Source: Gonatopus flavifemur
Lineage: Eukaryota > Arthropoda > Insecta > Hymenoptera > Dryinidae
Reading direction: 5' to 3'
DNA length: 64,000 bases
Assembly: GCA_018340375.1 (NCBI GenBank)
Contig: JAFFJZ010000009.1
Span: 248,001 to 312,000 of the forward strand
This document shows positions 43,549 to 56,002 of the stretch, one piece after another. The notes below the pieces were generated by a model, which ran no database searches, was not told the origin of the DNA, and saw nothing but the letters and a program-made list of their open reading frames with translations. The position numbers were made by a program, and so were the translations under genes. The first letter of the stretch is position 1, and each line of letters starts with the position of its first letter.

Positions 43549-45451
43549 ATCGTGCGTGCATGTGCGTGTCTGTGTGTATGAACATGTGTGTAAGTATATA
43601 TGTATAAGTATGATGTTGATGGTGTTTCGCTTGATGCATGATGAGAATGAATTTTAGTAATGTTAGTCGTCTTTCACTGACTATAATTACGACATTATAA
43701 AAATGATGGGACGAGTGCTTGATATTTTCAAAGTTGAAGCCGAGTACAAATTTCCCTGCAAGTTTCAGGTTCTTATCACTTATCCCGCATACCAAGTTTA
43801 AACCGTAAGATATGCTCTTCTCAATAATTCACAAATTTCAAGTTGAAAATTTTTTTATACACAGGAGGTCAAAAGGTCCAATAGCATGGTTTCTCATGCA
43901 TCTTATGCATGAACACGCACACAAGTAGCTTGAACATTACGAAAATTAGTGAAGAAACACAGTCTCTCAGTATATTCTTGTTTCTTGGGAGTACCTATTC
44001 AGTGACTTCGGATATTTTTCAGAGCAACTGCTATCTTTCAGGTTCAAAATGCTACAGCGAACGTTAAAATATCTTTCATTTCAAGAAATTTCCAGTCAAA
44101 AATAGAGCTCCAAAATAACACTTTTGGAGCATTTCAATTGATCTGGAACCACTCCAGCCACCACTGGCTTTTATTGTGTTTTGAACCAATTTCGGCCGGC
44201 CTGCATTTTTTGGGAATTTTTTATCTAAAATGGTCAAAATTGGTCAAAAACGTCTACACGAAAAAATTGCATCCTGAAAGGTTTTATAATTTTCAGACAA
44301 ACGAAAGAACGAAGGCCACACGGGGAGACACATTTCATAATCAATGTTCGAAAAACGTGACTATCAGTTTAGGAATAAACAGGATTGTTGAAAAATATTG
44401 TTAGTGCTAAGATTATAAGTTAGTAGTCTCACTATAAAAATCAATACATGATGTGAGAAAAATTTGTAGCAGGCACTGGATGGCACTATGGAGAATGGAA
44501 AAAAACATTGAGAATTCCAAGCATTCACACTAACAATATGCTTTAACGATAATCCATGAGCCTAGACTGACAGTCAGGTTTCCAAATATTGAGCGGTCGA
44601 GAGTGAAATAGGTAAACACCTATTTAACTTCTTTTTTCTAGTTTCATCTTCTTCATTGGTTGAAACGATTTGAAAACATCTCAAAAAGGATTTTCAATAA
44701 TAACTGTAGTCCGACAAAGTTTCATACAAGCTTCACAGCTAAATTTCTGAATAAATCCTAAATGCTCTGAAATGCTTTTGAGCTGCTGCTAGGCAGCGGT
44801 TGTGGCTTATTTAGCTAAGTCAATACTTTCATAAATGTTCCTCATGGTAAACTAATGGAAAATTTCCCATACACATTCAAGATAATTCCATAAATTCAAT
44901 GTGAGAATTCCATAAAAATAAGAATTTCTATATATTTTTATGTGGAAATTCTCATATATGTATGAGAAATCTCTTTCTAAAATTGGGATTCCCGAACGAT
45001 CGTAAATGGTGGACTCTTATCCTTATTCGAATACAACTATAATCACACTAGGAATACACCAGTTGTGAACCGTTCCGTTCCGGACAAGTCGGCTGCATAG
45101 GAAAGAAGCGTAAGTCAGAGTGTTTTCCATAAACTGCAGTATCTAGGGGATTTTCAATTCTTTTCCGTTCCATAGAAATGCTGATACATGAGGAAAGAGC
45201 CTTAGATTCAGATGCATCAATGAAATGAACTTTGTTGTGAAGTTGGAACAACTGAGCTTAATGCCATATTCAAATTCCATCACCAAGTATCGATCAACAA
45301 TGGGCGATTACAGCAATGCGAGTTGATGTATTTCCATGACAAAGACTCTTATAACAGTTGATGATTGGCCAGACATATAAAAAATGGAATGTACTTCACG
45401 TAATTATACATATTATGTTGAATCAATCACTTTGATACGAAAGTTGATATA
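43549..45451. other. Spacer with a TG-rich stretch
   Basis: 43555-43600 is rich in TGTG/TGCG. No supported gene; the 88-codon plus frame at 44138-44404 has no recognised motif. Confidence 0.45.
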
Positions 45452-46748
45452 ACACATGGGTTGAAAAGTCCCAGGTCCAACACATAGATGGCGCGAATGT
45501 GATTGCATTCACCTGTTTTTCAGTTACTGCTAACCTTCAAAAGACAGCTGTCAAAACTTCATGATATTCCATTAATCGTGAGTTCGTGAGTTATTGTACT
45601 AAGAGTGACGCTACTTTTGTTGATTTTGAAACAATGGATCAACAACAATTTCGTGTTTTAGTTTTACACTGTTTCTTGATGAGAAAAAATACTGTTCGAG
45701 CGAAGCAATGCCTTGAAAAGTGTCATGGGGACTCCGCTCCATCAGAAACCACAATAAAACATTTCTTTGCTGACTTCAAAAGTGGCCGTAGAGACACCGA
45801 TGATGCAGAACACAGTGGACGTCGAGATGAGGCGGTAACAACGGAAAACATGAAAAAAATCCATGAAATCGTTTCGGATGATCGAAAAGTGAAGTTGCGT
45901 GAGTTAGCTGACATCGTCAAAATATCGAAACAACGTGTTGGCTTTATATTGCATGAGCATTCAACTATGAGAAAGCTCTGTCCAAAGTGGGTGCCGTGTT
46001 TGCTCGCTGTTGACCAAAAACAAGAACGCGTTGATGCTTCTGAGCAGTGTTCGGCCATGTTTGAACGTAAGGAGCCGGAATTTTTGCGTCGATATGTTAC
46101 AATGAATGAAACATGGATCCTTCACTTGACCCCGGAATCAAAACAATCGTCGTCTGAGTGGACAGCCACTGGTGAACCTCGTCCAAAGCACCCGAAAGCA
46201 CAACAATCGGCTGGACAGGTTATGGCCTCGGTATTTTGGGATGGGCGTGGTGTAATATTCGTCGACTATCTTGAGAAGGGGGATACCATCAACAGTGCAT
46301 ATTATATCGCATCATTGGAGCGTTTGAAGGCCGAAATTGCGAAGAAACGACCGCATATGGCAGAGAAAAAAATTTTATTCCATCAAGACAACGCACCATG
46401 TCACGAGTCAATCAAAACAATGGCAAAACTACATGAATTGAACTTCGAATTGTTCCCACATCCACCGTATCCGCCAGATTTGGGTCCCAGCGACTACTGA
46501 CTGTTCGCAGACCTGAAAAAAATGCTCGTCGGTAAGAAATTTCGTTCGAATGAAGAGGTTATCCCTGAAACTGAGGCCTATTTTGAGGCAAAAGATGAAT
46601 CGTGCCACAAAAATTGTATTGGAATGTTAGAGTGACGCTGGGATGATTAAGTTGTTCTTGATGGAGATTACGTTGATGGATAGAGCTGATTTTGAACAAA
46701 AAAAACCGTGTTTTCTTTGTCAGTCCCGGGACTTCCCAGCCCATGTGC
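45452..46748 (+). mobile_element. Mariner element, inactive
   Basis: 1297 bp with ends ACACATGGGTTGAAAAGTCC and the complement of GCACATGGGCTGGGAAGTCC, TA at 45450-45451 and 46749-46750. It sits immediately before the start of a decayed hAT gene. Confidence 0.9.
45634..46681 (+). pseudogene. Mariner transposase, mutated
   Basis: ATG at 45634. The N-terminal helix-turn-helix region reads TTIKHFFADFKSGRRDTDDA and ISKQRVGFIL, then the WVP linker. The first catalytic aspartate is replaced (TMNETWI instead of TMDETWI). The second is present (FHQDNAPCHES), and the third lies in PPDLGPSDY, directly followed by a TGA (46498-46500). The remaining C-terminal codons (LFADLKKMLVGKKF through DGDYVDG) continue in the same frame with two more stops. 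Clearly dead. Confidence 0.9.
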
Positions 46749-46756
46749 TAAACAAC

Positions 46757-48121
46757 ATGAATGAAAGTGATAATCATGATTATTCTGCAGCCGAAAGTAA
46801 TAGTCCGGAATTGGAAGTTATAGAAGACACAGGAGAAACATTGCAGAAAAAGTATGTGGGTCGTCACAAAGATGCTGTGTGGCGAAGCTTTACAAGCGTA
46901 GAAAATATCAGAGATGATTCTGAAACCTCAGAGAAACGAAAATGTAATTATTGTGCCAGTATGATCAGTAAGCGTGCAGGTAGACTGAAGAATTGATTAG
47001 GCAAATGTGCCAAAAAAGTTTCGAATGAGAAAGTAGGTGAAAATAATGCGATCAGCGGTTTATGTGATATCAAAGTTATTGAGAATGGAAATGGAACAGA
47101 AGAAACGAATTTGAAAAGAAAATCGATGGCGCCTGAAAATGATCCGTCTGTGAAAAAAGTGAAAATGATTCAGCCAAAGATGAAGAGTTCAAAATACATG
47201 ATTGAAACAAGTTTGGCTGAAAAAGAAAAATGTGGTTTAACAATCGCAAAATTTTTTCATGGTTGTAATATACCATTGAACGTGACGAATTCTGGATTAT
47301 TTGAAAACACAATTCATTCACTAAGGCCGGGATGTGAACCCTCAATCGTTCACAGTTGAGCAACGTTTTGATCGATAAAGTTCATTTCAATCTCCTGGAA
47401 GATACAAAAAAATTATCTGAATAATAAATATGTAACGTTAATGCAAGATGGCTGGTAAAGCTGTCATAACGATCCAATAATCGCACACTGTGTATCGAAT
47501 AGTCAAAATTCATGCTTCTCGTTTGCAGTGGATGCTGGATCTGATGAGAAAACAGCAGAATATTGTCTCGAATTAGTCAAAGAAGCGAAGATTGTAGCAG
47601 AAACATAATTTGGTTGTGAAATACGTAGTTCCGTCTCTGACAATGAAGCGAAAATGAAAAAAATGAGAGAATTACAGGAATTATATCGAAATCAATCAGA
47701 AATGTTCATTTCATATGGCTGTGCATTACATTATTTGAATCTTGCCACACAAGATCTGTCGTAAAATATGAATAGTATAATGGAACACGTTATGGGAGTT
47801 CAAAAACATCATCGTAATCGTCACAAACCCAACGGCTGGTTAAAAGGAAACAAAGATTCCTTGAAGCCACAGTTGCCAGGAGGAATACGTTGGAACAGTC
47901 AAATAACATGCCTGAGTACATTTTTGCATAATCGTAATATTTATATGAAAATAGTTGATGAACATGAATATGATTTTCCCAAAAATATTATAAATATCGT
48001 CAACAACATTGAATTATACAAAGAGACGAAACAATTCTTCACACAATTGGAACCAATTTTAGAAGCATTAGATGCACTTCAAGCTAAGAGTGCAACAATA
48101 TCCGATACCGTTTCTTATTAG
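46757..48121 (+). pseudogene. hAT transposase remnant (BED finger, DUF659-like)
   Basis: ATG at 46757. An acidic start leads to a BED-like finger: DAVWRSFTS, CNYCASMISKRAGRLKN, in-frame TGA, LGKCAKKVSN. The same frame goes on to 47359 with KYMIETSLAEKEKCGLTIAK and CNIPLNVTNSGLFENTIHSL, then loses frame. Shifted pieces contain CRSSVSDN-like words near 47640 and LPGGIRWNSQITCLSTFLHN (47877-47936), the segment after the core in this hAT group. The C-terminal dimerisation block is missing. Dead by several stops and shifts. Confidence 0.75.
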
Positions 48122-48651
48122 GTCAATATTATTCAGGTACGCAATGATTAAATAATCATGCAATGAAAGAATTTTACTTCAAGAATCACCCTGAAATCTC
48201 TGTCACAAGGCGACCAGAAAGACTTCTTCAAAATTTTACTGTGTATCCAGTAAAATTCAGTCGTTCTTGAAACAATCGAAAACGATATTCCCAATAAATC
48301 TTACTGTATGCGCAGTATTTTTTGGGATAAGTCCCACTTTTTCACTGCTCACTTCAATTCCACGGTCATTGTCGGAGTGTGATTCTTCCATTGTATGCTC
48401 GATATTGTGGATATTAAAGATTGTTAGAAAAAGTATAGTACTCATGGAATATACTTGATTATGACGATAGGAACCATAATCCTCTATGCGGTTGTTACGT
48501 CAAAATCTTTGAGATGTATCTAAAACGAGCGGATATTTTGAGGAAGCGCCAAATCAGAGTCTGACAACCCCTTTGATGATCCCGCTCTAGGTGGGGACGT
48601 GCCTACACAAGGACCAGGGTTAGGATGCTGAAATGAATCGTCTCATATATA
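48122..48651. other. Spacer, nothing recognised
   Basis: Possibly the rest of the hAT; no motif or inverted end seen. Confidence 0.4.
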
Positions 48652-48794
48652 TGGGGCATTATTTGTGAAATCAGCCACCCCCCCTGCACATTTTGTTTTT
48701 GAGGATAAAAATCTGAGAAAATATGCGAAATTTCCGTTGGAGTCTCTATTTTTCTATGACGACTGGTGTTTTTTGATTCGAGCCCCGAGTTCGC

Positions 48795-49210
48795 CAATAT
48801 GGCGGCTGAAACGCGAAAAAGTCAGAGTCAGAACCACTAAAATCCAATATAGTAGCACGGAGAGTGCTCTGCGAATCGTTATGATCATCGCTGACCATAG
48901 TCGTGTGCCTACTGATGTACATGTACAAAGTGAAATTCCTGAAATTGCAAAGGGCGGATCCAATATGGCGGTTAAAACATCGAACTCTCCCAATTGCACT
49001 AGAAATGGGTAGAAGGGGGGTTTCGGGGTCGCTGAACAGGAATCCGGGCTTGGTTTCCCGAAATCCAATATGGCGGTTCCAATATGGCGGACTTGGAATC
49101 CGGAACATTGCCGGTTCCCGTGAAATTCGGTACCTGAGGGTTATTGGGGTCACTGAACACGAATCCGGGCTCGGTTTCCCGAAATTCAATATAGTGGCTC
49201 CAATACAGCC
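48795..49210. repeat. CCAATATGGCGG repeat units in the Sola-like left end
   Basis: CAATATGG occurs at 48795, 48961 and 49066 and, diverged, at 49187. The GGGGTCRCTGAAC motif repeats at 49025 and 49146, 121 bp apart. It is related to the 121 bp array in the Transib. Confidence 0.8.
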
Positions 49211-49936
49211 GACATGGAATTCGGTACCAGGGAGTTTCAAACAATTAAAGAAGTGCTTCGTTGATACAATCAAATTCTATTGATAGATATGATCCAGCTA
49301 AATATTTTGATGACGTGTGAAAATAATACGAATACAACGACTGAGAAAATGCGTCAATATGATTTAGTTCTTCCAACAAAATAATCTTTATGCAACAATA
49401 ACATTTATGATAATCCATCGAATTGTTTCGTTCATTCATTTGAATGTAGGCATCCAAATATTTAGCCGGATCACAGTCGCTGATTCTTTTTTCAGTGAAT
49501 ATTCTTGTGTATATTAGCGCTTTGCCGCAGAATCTGCACGAAACAGCACCACCCTAGAAATCCCTAGTTTAGAAAACCTATTGATCCTCGCCAAATTTCA
49601 TTCAAATTGGTCAAAGATCTAATCAGATCAACCTTTGTCCAATTTCAATGAAGTTCGACGAGAATCAATGAACTCCTACAACCAGGCATTGTCCCAGATG
49701 AAGAGTAAGTGGTGAGGGAAATTTGCAGCGGCAAAGGGTTAGATCCTCATCAGGCCCTGTCTCCTTTTTTCAGAATAATTCCTGCTCGAACTGTATGAAT
49801 TATGGACAGAATTCTTCCATAAATCTGATGACCAAAATCCGATATGAAACCTCATGACAACTCATCATAATGAAATGTGACGTCAAGCGCTAATATGAGA
49901 AGAGAATCAATGTTACCAGCTTAACTATAATCTACA

Positions 49937-50026
49937 GCCGTCGGCATTCGCATTACCCAATGTGCACCACGAGGAGGTTGCGCGATCGGACTTTGCACAT
50001 CTTGTGGCCCTTAGAAGAGCCGATTA
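49937..50026. repeat. Short module shared with the DD41D arms at 28 and 29.6 kb
   Basis: CATTACCCAATGTGCACCAC plus GAGGAGGTTG and TTTGCACATCTTG also occur at 28161-28260 and, inverted, at 29562-29636. It is a piece of that element's arm or a separate repeat. Confidence 0.65.
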
Positions 50027-50094
50027 GTTCTCCGATTTATTTGATAGAAGAACACTAGCTGTCATCAACTATCTCAGTTCTTCTCATCCGAACA

Positions 50095-51465
50095 CTATAC
50101 ATACCCATTCTCTTCATCGGAATACCTCTTAATCATTACCTCATTGTCGGGAAGTAAAACGAACCCATGGTTTTGCAGAATCTTCGGTACCGGGTTGGCA
50201 TCTGAAAATCGTTTGTTCAGTTTTCGGGCCATTCTCTCATGATACGTTTTGGCGAAACATATCACTTTGATATCTGTGGAATGATTTTCCGCCCAACTGA
50301 GAAGTTCCTTCGGGGTCAGAAGTGAATCCTGTGGTTTGGCGGTGAGACTTGCCCTGTATGCTTCTCGTTTGAATGTGGCAACGATCCCATCGCACGCACC
50401 CTTACCGTGAGCGGTTGCACTGAAATGCCATTCGGCTTTTATGTTGAAATCTGCTTTATGGTGAATCAAGTTCGCGATCTGGAATTCATTTTTGAAATGC
50501 TGTTTGGCACCGTCACTAATATGAATTATCTTCTTGAGCTTTTTCACATGAGCTACAATTTTCGGAATCAGTAACGTTTGAATGGCGTGAACAGCTGAAG
50601 TGTCGTGTTTGAGACTATCTGAGCAAAAAACGTAACTTCGATGTTTCACGTGGTCCCCTTCCTTATAATAGGAAATCACCGGAAAAACGGTACACTGGTC
50701 GTTGTTGAAGTGGAATGCTTGTGAAGCGTCTTGACAAACATATGAGTAGTTCTCGGAGAAATCAAACATCACTACCACTTCTCCATCACAGAGGTTTCGT
50801 GTCTTTTCTTTGATGAAAAGGCTCTGTTGTTCTGGAATGAAGGAATGGGGTTTCAGGATTTCCAATTTTCTGCTCAATTCAGATAATCAATCGTCCGTGG
50901 TCATCAATTGAGTTTGTAAAGTTGAACGGTCTGTCGAAGTCCAATTTGAAAACTGTACATGTGTAATAAATGCAGCCTCAATCAACTCACGTAGGTACGC
51001 CGTGAATTTCTAAACGACTGGGCACTGATCACATCCGTCCAGATAGCAGCTTGGGTGGGATCCTTGACAAATGATTTGGTTAATACAGTCTTCTTAGTCC
51101 TGGAGAGAGCGTTCTGAATTCTTGGTCAACTTCTCAATGTCGATGGCCTCTAACATCAATTTCACGTTTTGATGTATCACACAAACACAAACGTTGTGTG
51201 TGCCAGCAGCCCCTGGAAAAATACAATTCTTCGGTCTCAGCTTCGTGAACGCACTGAAGCTGATGATATAGTCTGGATATGTCTGTTTGAATATAACATA
51301 CAGCCCTCTCAAGTTCAATAATAACAGACTGCATGTTTGTTTGAACCAAGACTTTCCGATCTCTATCGACTGATGTTTTTTGTTGAAAAAATTGACAATA
51401 TTGTTACCACTATTTGCGATCGTCGAATGTTTTGCATTGCACACGTTCGCGTCGTACGTTTTCAC
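50095..51465 (-). pseudogene. Sola-like DDD transposase, interrupted
   Basis: The N-terminal piece 51094-51465 reads KQTYPDYIISFSAFTKLRPK followed by PGAAGTHNVCVCVIHQNVKL, a conserved block of this family. After stops between 51094 and 50878, the catalytic part 50095-50877 (260 codons) is open: LKPHSFIPEQQSLF, then VVMFDFSENYSYVCQDA (first aspartate), FHFNNDQCTVFPVISYY, KHDTSAVHAIQTLLIP, KIIHISDGAKQHFKN (second) and AEWHFSATAHGKGACDG (third), then FKREAYRASLTAKPQDSL. All three acidic positions are present, but the protein is split. Superfamily Sola (probably group 2) is my best recollection, not a search result. Confidence 0.65.
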
Positions 51466-51714
51466 GTCTTCAATACTTCGTGTGATAACATTTTTGTGAT
51501 GTTAATAGAAAGTCTTGGTTCAAACAAACATGCAGGATAAACATCGAACAGATCGAAGCACCAATCCTTCAAAAGACCCAATCATGTCGAATTCACCGAA
51601 TTCAAGGGTGTGTATGACAAGTGTAAAAAAAAGTTCCTCAATCGTATCGCGAGATTGTAATACATCAAATGAGTCAAATGATGATAAAATTCATGACGTA
51701 CGTAGGTGAGTTGA

Positions 51715-52255
51715 TCGGGCTACATTTATTACACATGTACAGTTTTCGAATTGGACTTCGATGTACCGTTCTACTTCAAAAACTCAATTGATGACCACGA
51801 ACGATTTCTTATTCGAATTGAGCTGAAAATTGAACATCCTCAAACCTCATTCCTTCATTTTAAAACAACGGAGCCTTTTCATCGGAGAAAGAAAACAGAA
51901 CCTCTGCGATGGAAAAATGGTAGTGATGTTTGATTCCTCCGAACACCACTCATATGCTTGTCAAGACGCTTCACAAGCATTCCACTTTGACAACGGCCAG
52001 TTGTTGCGGGGATTTGCTGTGATGAGGAAGGGGACCACCTGGAACATCAAATTTACGTTTTTTGTGCAGATAGTCTCAAACGCAACACTTAAGCTGTTTA
52101 CGCCATTCAAATGTTACTGGTTCCAGAAATTGTCGCTCACGATAAGAAGCTGAAGAAGATAATTCATATTAGTGACAGTGCCAAACGACAGTTCAAAAAT
52201 AAATTCCAGATCGCGAACTTGATCCACCACAAAGGAAATTTCAACACAGAAGTTT
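51715..52255 (+). pseudogene. Second, inverted Sola-like transposase fragment
   Basis: On the plus strand: FITHVQFSNWTSMYRSTSKT, LNILKPHSFILKQRSLF, NLCDGKMVVMFDSSEHHSYA (first aspartate), QDASQAFHFDN and, in shifted frames, KLKKIIHISDSAKRQFKNKF and QIANLIHHK. Stops and shifts are frequent. It faces the minus-strand copy; the junction is a palindrome built on GCATGTTTGTTTGAACCAAG (51330-51356 against 51507-51533). Confidence 0.75.
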
Positions 52256-52663
52256 GGAAAGCAAGCCCGGATCCGTGTTCAGCGACCCCGAAAACCCCCA
52301 TATACCCATTTCTAGTGCAATTGGGAGAGTTCGATGTTTTGACCGCCATATTGGATCCACCATTTGCAATTTCGGGAATTTCACTTTGTACACGTGAATC
52401 AGTAGGCACACTACTATGGTCAGCAATGATAATAACGATTCGCAGAGCACTCTCCGTGCTCCTATATTGGATTTCAGTGGTTCTGACTCTGACTTTTTCG
52501 TGTTTCAGCCACCATATTGGCGAACTCGGGGCTCGAATCAAAAAACACCAGTCGGCATAGAAAAGTAGCGACTTCGACGGAAATTCTGCATATTTTTTCA
52601 GATTCTTATCCTCAAAAACAAAATGTGCAGGGGGGTGTGGCTCATTTCAAAAATAATGCCCCA

Positions 52664-53287
52664 TATATATATTTATTTATCTATTGAATAATACTCCGTC
52701 AATATAGTCAACATAGCATTTCAAATTGAAAAGACTACAAAATATTCGAATAAATCTCTGGTTAATGTAATCCCAAATTTGGCATTGATTATTGAGATAT
52801 TCCTGAGGGTTACCAAGTGAATATTCAATTTGATATCGATTAGAAACAGAGAAACACAAATTGAACAATACCTTCAAATTCCGGGGGGGTGACTCGGTAA
52901 TGGGAGATGATTCGTTAATTTCGTTCTTCGGGAACAATCACCTCCCCGTGGATGATTGCGGGTCTTCCAGGGGGATATTCATGATACCTGTCCTTGATGT
53001 CCTTTTTATCCATCCCTGGTAGTATCTGCTTCCTTTACGTGGTGGGGAGGATAAGTATCTCAGAGTTGGATCTTTTTTTTTGAGTGGAATAAACTACTCA
53101 AGAGAAAGAATACAAACTGAGAGAAACGAAATCATCTCAATGCCAGAAACATCGGCAAAATCAAACGGGAGGAAAGCAAGGGGAAACTACCTTCCTTGAC
53201 ATGTTTCAATACTTCCCGAAGAAATGAAACCTTCTTCCTAACCTGGAATATTATGTAACAAAAACAAACAAACAAATTAATAAATAC
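52664..53287 (+). other. Spacer and LINE 5' region
   Basis: 52940-53070 contains CACCTCCCCGTGGATGATTG, similar to CACCTCCACGTGGTGACGGT at 63690, which looks like the 5' start of the same kind of LINE. No gene before the ATG at 53288. Confidence 0.45.
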
Positions 53288-56002
53288 ATGATGGCGCTCT
53301 CTCGGGTAAAATATTCCGGAGGTAAACTAGTCTCCCGTTCGGATCTCCGGGTGGAGGCTGCTCGAGGAAGCTTCATCAGCAAGGAACGGAAACCGAAGAA
53401 TAGGATAGGGAAAAGAAACAACATTCTTCGAGTCGGAGCGTGGAATGTTAGATCACTGAGGCAAGCAGGAAAATTAGAAAATTTGAAATTAGAAATGAAT
53501 AGGTTGAATATAGACGTAATAGGGATTAGCGAAATGAGATGGCCACAAGAGGGCGATTTCTGGAGTGGGGATTATAGAATAATTCATACAGGATCAAAGA
53601 ACGGTCAAGCAGGTGTAGGAATTGTAATGCATAAAAGAGTAGGGAATAGGATAGAAAACTATTTGCAACATAATGAACGTGTAATGATGGTAAGAATCAG
53701 AACAAAACCGGTAGACACAGTCATAGTCCAAGTATACATGCCCACATCTGCATATTCGGAGGGAGATATTGAAAAAACGTACGGAGAGATAGAAGAAGTG
53801 ATAGAATATGTGAAGGGAGAAGAGAATTTGATAGTGATGGGGGATTGGAATGCGGTAGTAGGACAAGGAGAAGAGGACAACATTATAGGAGATTCCGCGT
53901 TAGGGAGGAGGAACGATAGAGGACAACGTTTAGTCGAATTTTGTGAAAATCATAAGATGGTTATCACAAACACTTTTTTCGAAAATCATCCAAGGAGAAT
54001 CTACACTTGGAAAATGCGAGGAGATACAGCAAGATACCAAATTGATAACATATTAGTGAAACAAAGATTTAGAAACCAAGTGAAAAACTGTAAAACTTAT
54101 CCCGGTGCAGATATAGATAGTGATCATAATATGTTGATGATGAAATGTTCTCTGAAATTCAAATCTCTGAAGAAGAAAAGGAAAATGCAGAAAAGATGGA
54201 ATTTGAAGAACCTCAAGCAAAAACAAACACATGAGGCATTCGGGAAAATGTTGGATGAAAAATTGGGAGATCAAAAAGAGAAAGACTTGGGAATAGAGAG
54301 GAGATGGACAAAGATGAAGGGGAATATAAGAGAATGTGCGGATAAGATTTTGAAGAATGATGGAGTAGAAGCTAAAAACCCATGGATAACGGGAGAAATT
54401 TTAGAATTGATAAATGAAAGAAGAAAATACAAGAATAATGATAGCCAAGAAGGCCAGCAACGATACAAATCATTGAGAAATAAAATAATAAGAGAATCAA
54501 GGAAAGCAAAAGAACAGTGGTTAGAAGAGAAATGTCAGGGAATAGAAATAAGATTGCATTTAGGAAAAATAGATGAAGCATATAGGATTATTAAAAGATT
54601 TTTCGGACAAATGAAATCTAGAAGCAATAAGATTAGAAACTCTCTAGGACGGCAATTGATAAAAACGGAAGAGAAAATAGAACAGTGGATCAATCATTTG
54701 GGAGACTTGTATAGAGGAAACGATGATATAGCACTTTTAGAGAAGGAGAAGGATGTAGATGAGGAAGAATTGGGAGATTCGATATTGAGATCAGAATTCG
54801 ATAAGGCTTTGGAAGAATTGAAGAATAATAAAGTGCCAGGCATAGATGGCATAAGTGCGGACCTTATAAAAGCCTCCAGTGAAGGAACTCGCGACGCACT
54901 GTTTGAATTGATTAGGGATATGTACGAAAAAGGAGAAGTACCGGAAGATTTCCAAAAGAATAAAATTGTCGCTATCCCGAAAAAACAAGGGGCAGACAAA
55001 TGCGAGAACTACAGAACGATCAGTTTTCTTTCACATGCTTCGAAAATACTGACCAAAATTATATACAGGAGGATGGAAAATAAAATGGAGAGTAGATTGG
55101 CAGAGGATCAGTTTGGTTTTAGAAAAAATAGGGGAACGCGAGAAGCAATCTTAGCACTCAGGGCAGTAATAGAGAAAAGGATAGCGCTGAAGAAATCTGT
55201 GTACATAGGTTTTGTAGATATACAAAAGGCTTTCGATAATGTGGACTGGGAGAAGATGTTTGCGATCCTGAAAAAGGTGGGAATAAATTATAAAGATAGA
55301 AGAATAATATACGAATTATATAAGAATCAAAGTGCAATAATAGACATAGAGGGGCAGGAAGGGGAAGCACAGATAAGAAGAGGGGTGAGACAAGGATGCT
55401 CATTATCGCCACTGATGTTCAATTCATATATAGAAGAAGCAATGAACGAAGTGAAGGAGGAAATTCAATCGAAATTACAGATTCAGGGAGAAAATATAAG
55501 TATGTTGAGATTCGCGGATGACATAGCTATATTGGCCACGAGTAGTACTGAGTTCGAAAATATTCTCAACACCATGAGAACAATATTATTGGAAAACTAT
55601 TGTATGAATATAAATAAAGACAAAACAAAATTCATGATGTGTACAGCAGTGAAAACAGCTAGAAGAACGAGAATCAAAATAGATACCGAGACAATTGAAC
55701 AGGTGAAAGAATTCAAATATCTAGGAAGCATAATTACAGAGAACGGCAGAAGCGAAAGAGATATAAGAGCAAGAATAGCACAAGGGAAACAGGCTTTTTA
55801 TCAAAAGAGACAGTAATTATGCTCAAAAAATATAAGCTTGGAAGTACGGAAGAAATTCTTGAAAAGTTACGTTTGGAGCACAGCATTATATGGTTGCGAA
55901 ACTTGGACAATGGGGAAAACTGATCAACGAAGACTTGAAGCTTTCGAAATGTGGTGTTATAGGAGGATGCTCAGAATAAAATGGATAGACAAAGTCAAAA
56001 AT
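53288..56002 (+). pseudogene. RTE-like LINE polyprotein (endonuclease and RT), one nonsense codon
   Basis: 842 codons from the ATG at 53288 to a TAA at 55814-55816, after which the same frame continues with CSKNISLEVRKKFLKSYVWS and LYGCETWTMG to about 56002. The AP-like endonuclease occupies residues about 45-285: VGAWNVRSL, ISEMRWP, VMGDWNAVVG, DSDHNML, the type often annotated as craniofacial development protein 2-like. The RT occupies about 520-790: VPGIDGISADLIK, QFGFRKNRGTREAIL, GFVDIQKAFDNVDW (motif A), RRGVRQGCSLSPLMF and RFADDIAIL (catalytic FADD, near residue 742). Only one stop in 2.7 kb: a recent loss of function. Confidence 0.88.

Larger units (their letters stand above)
48652..52663. 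mobile_element. Sola-like element, about 4.0 kb, with rearranged inverted interior
   Basis: Ends TGGGGCATTATTTGTGAAAT and the complement TGGGGCATTATTTTTGAAAT (minus strand at 52663), flanked by TATA (48648-48651 and 52664-52667), a 4 bp duplication as reported for Sola. Arms of about 410 bp (48652-49063, 52257-52663) carry the CCAATATGGCGG repeat. Inside, transposase sequence is found on the minus strand (50095-51465) and again, inverted, on the plus strand (about 51715-52255). This suggests fusion of two oppositely oriented copies. Confidence 0.75.

Noticed and set aside
48665..49283. Several overlapping frames on both strands
   Set aside because: They run over the inverted end of the Sola-like element and reappear at 52164-52560; no protein motif.
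53594..55412. Minus-strand frames opposite the RTE-like LINE
   Set aside because: Antisense shadows of a long A-rich coding strand.
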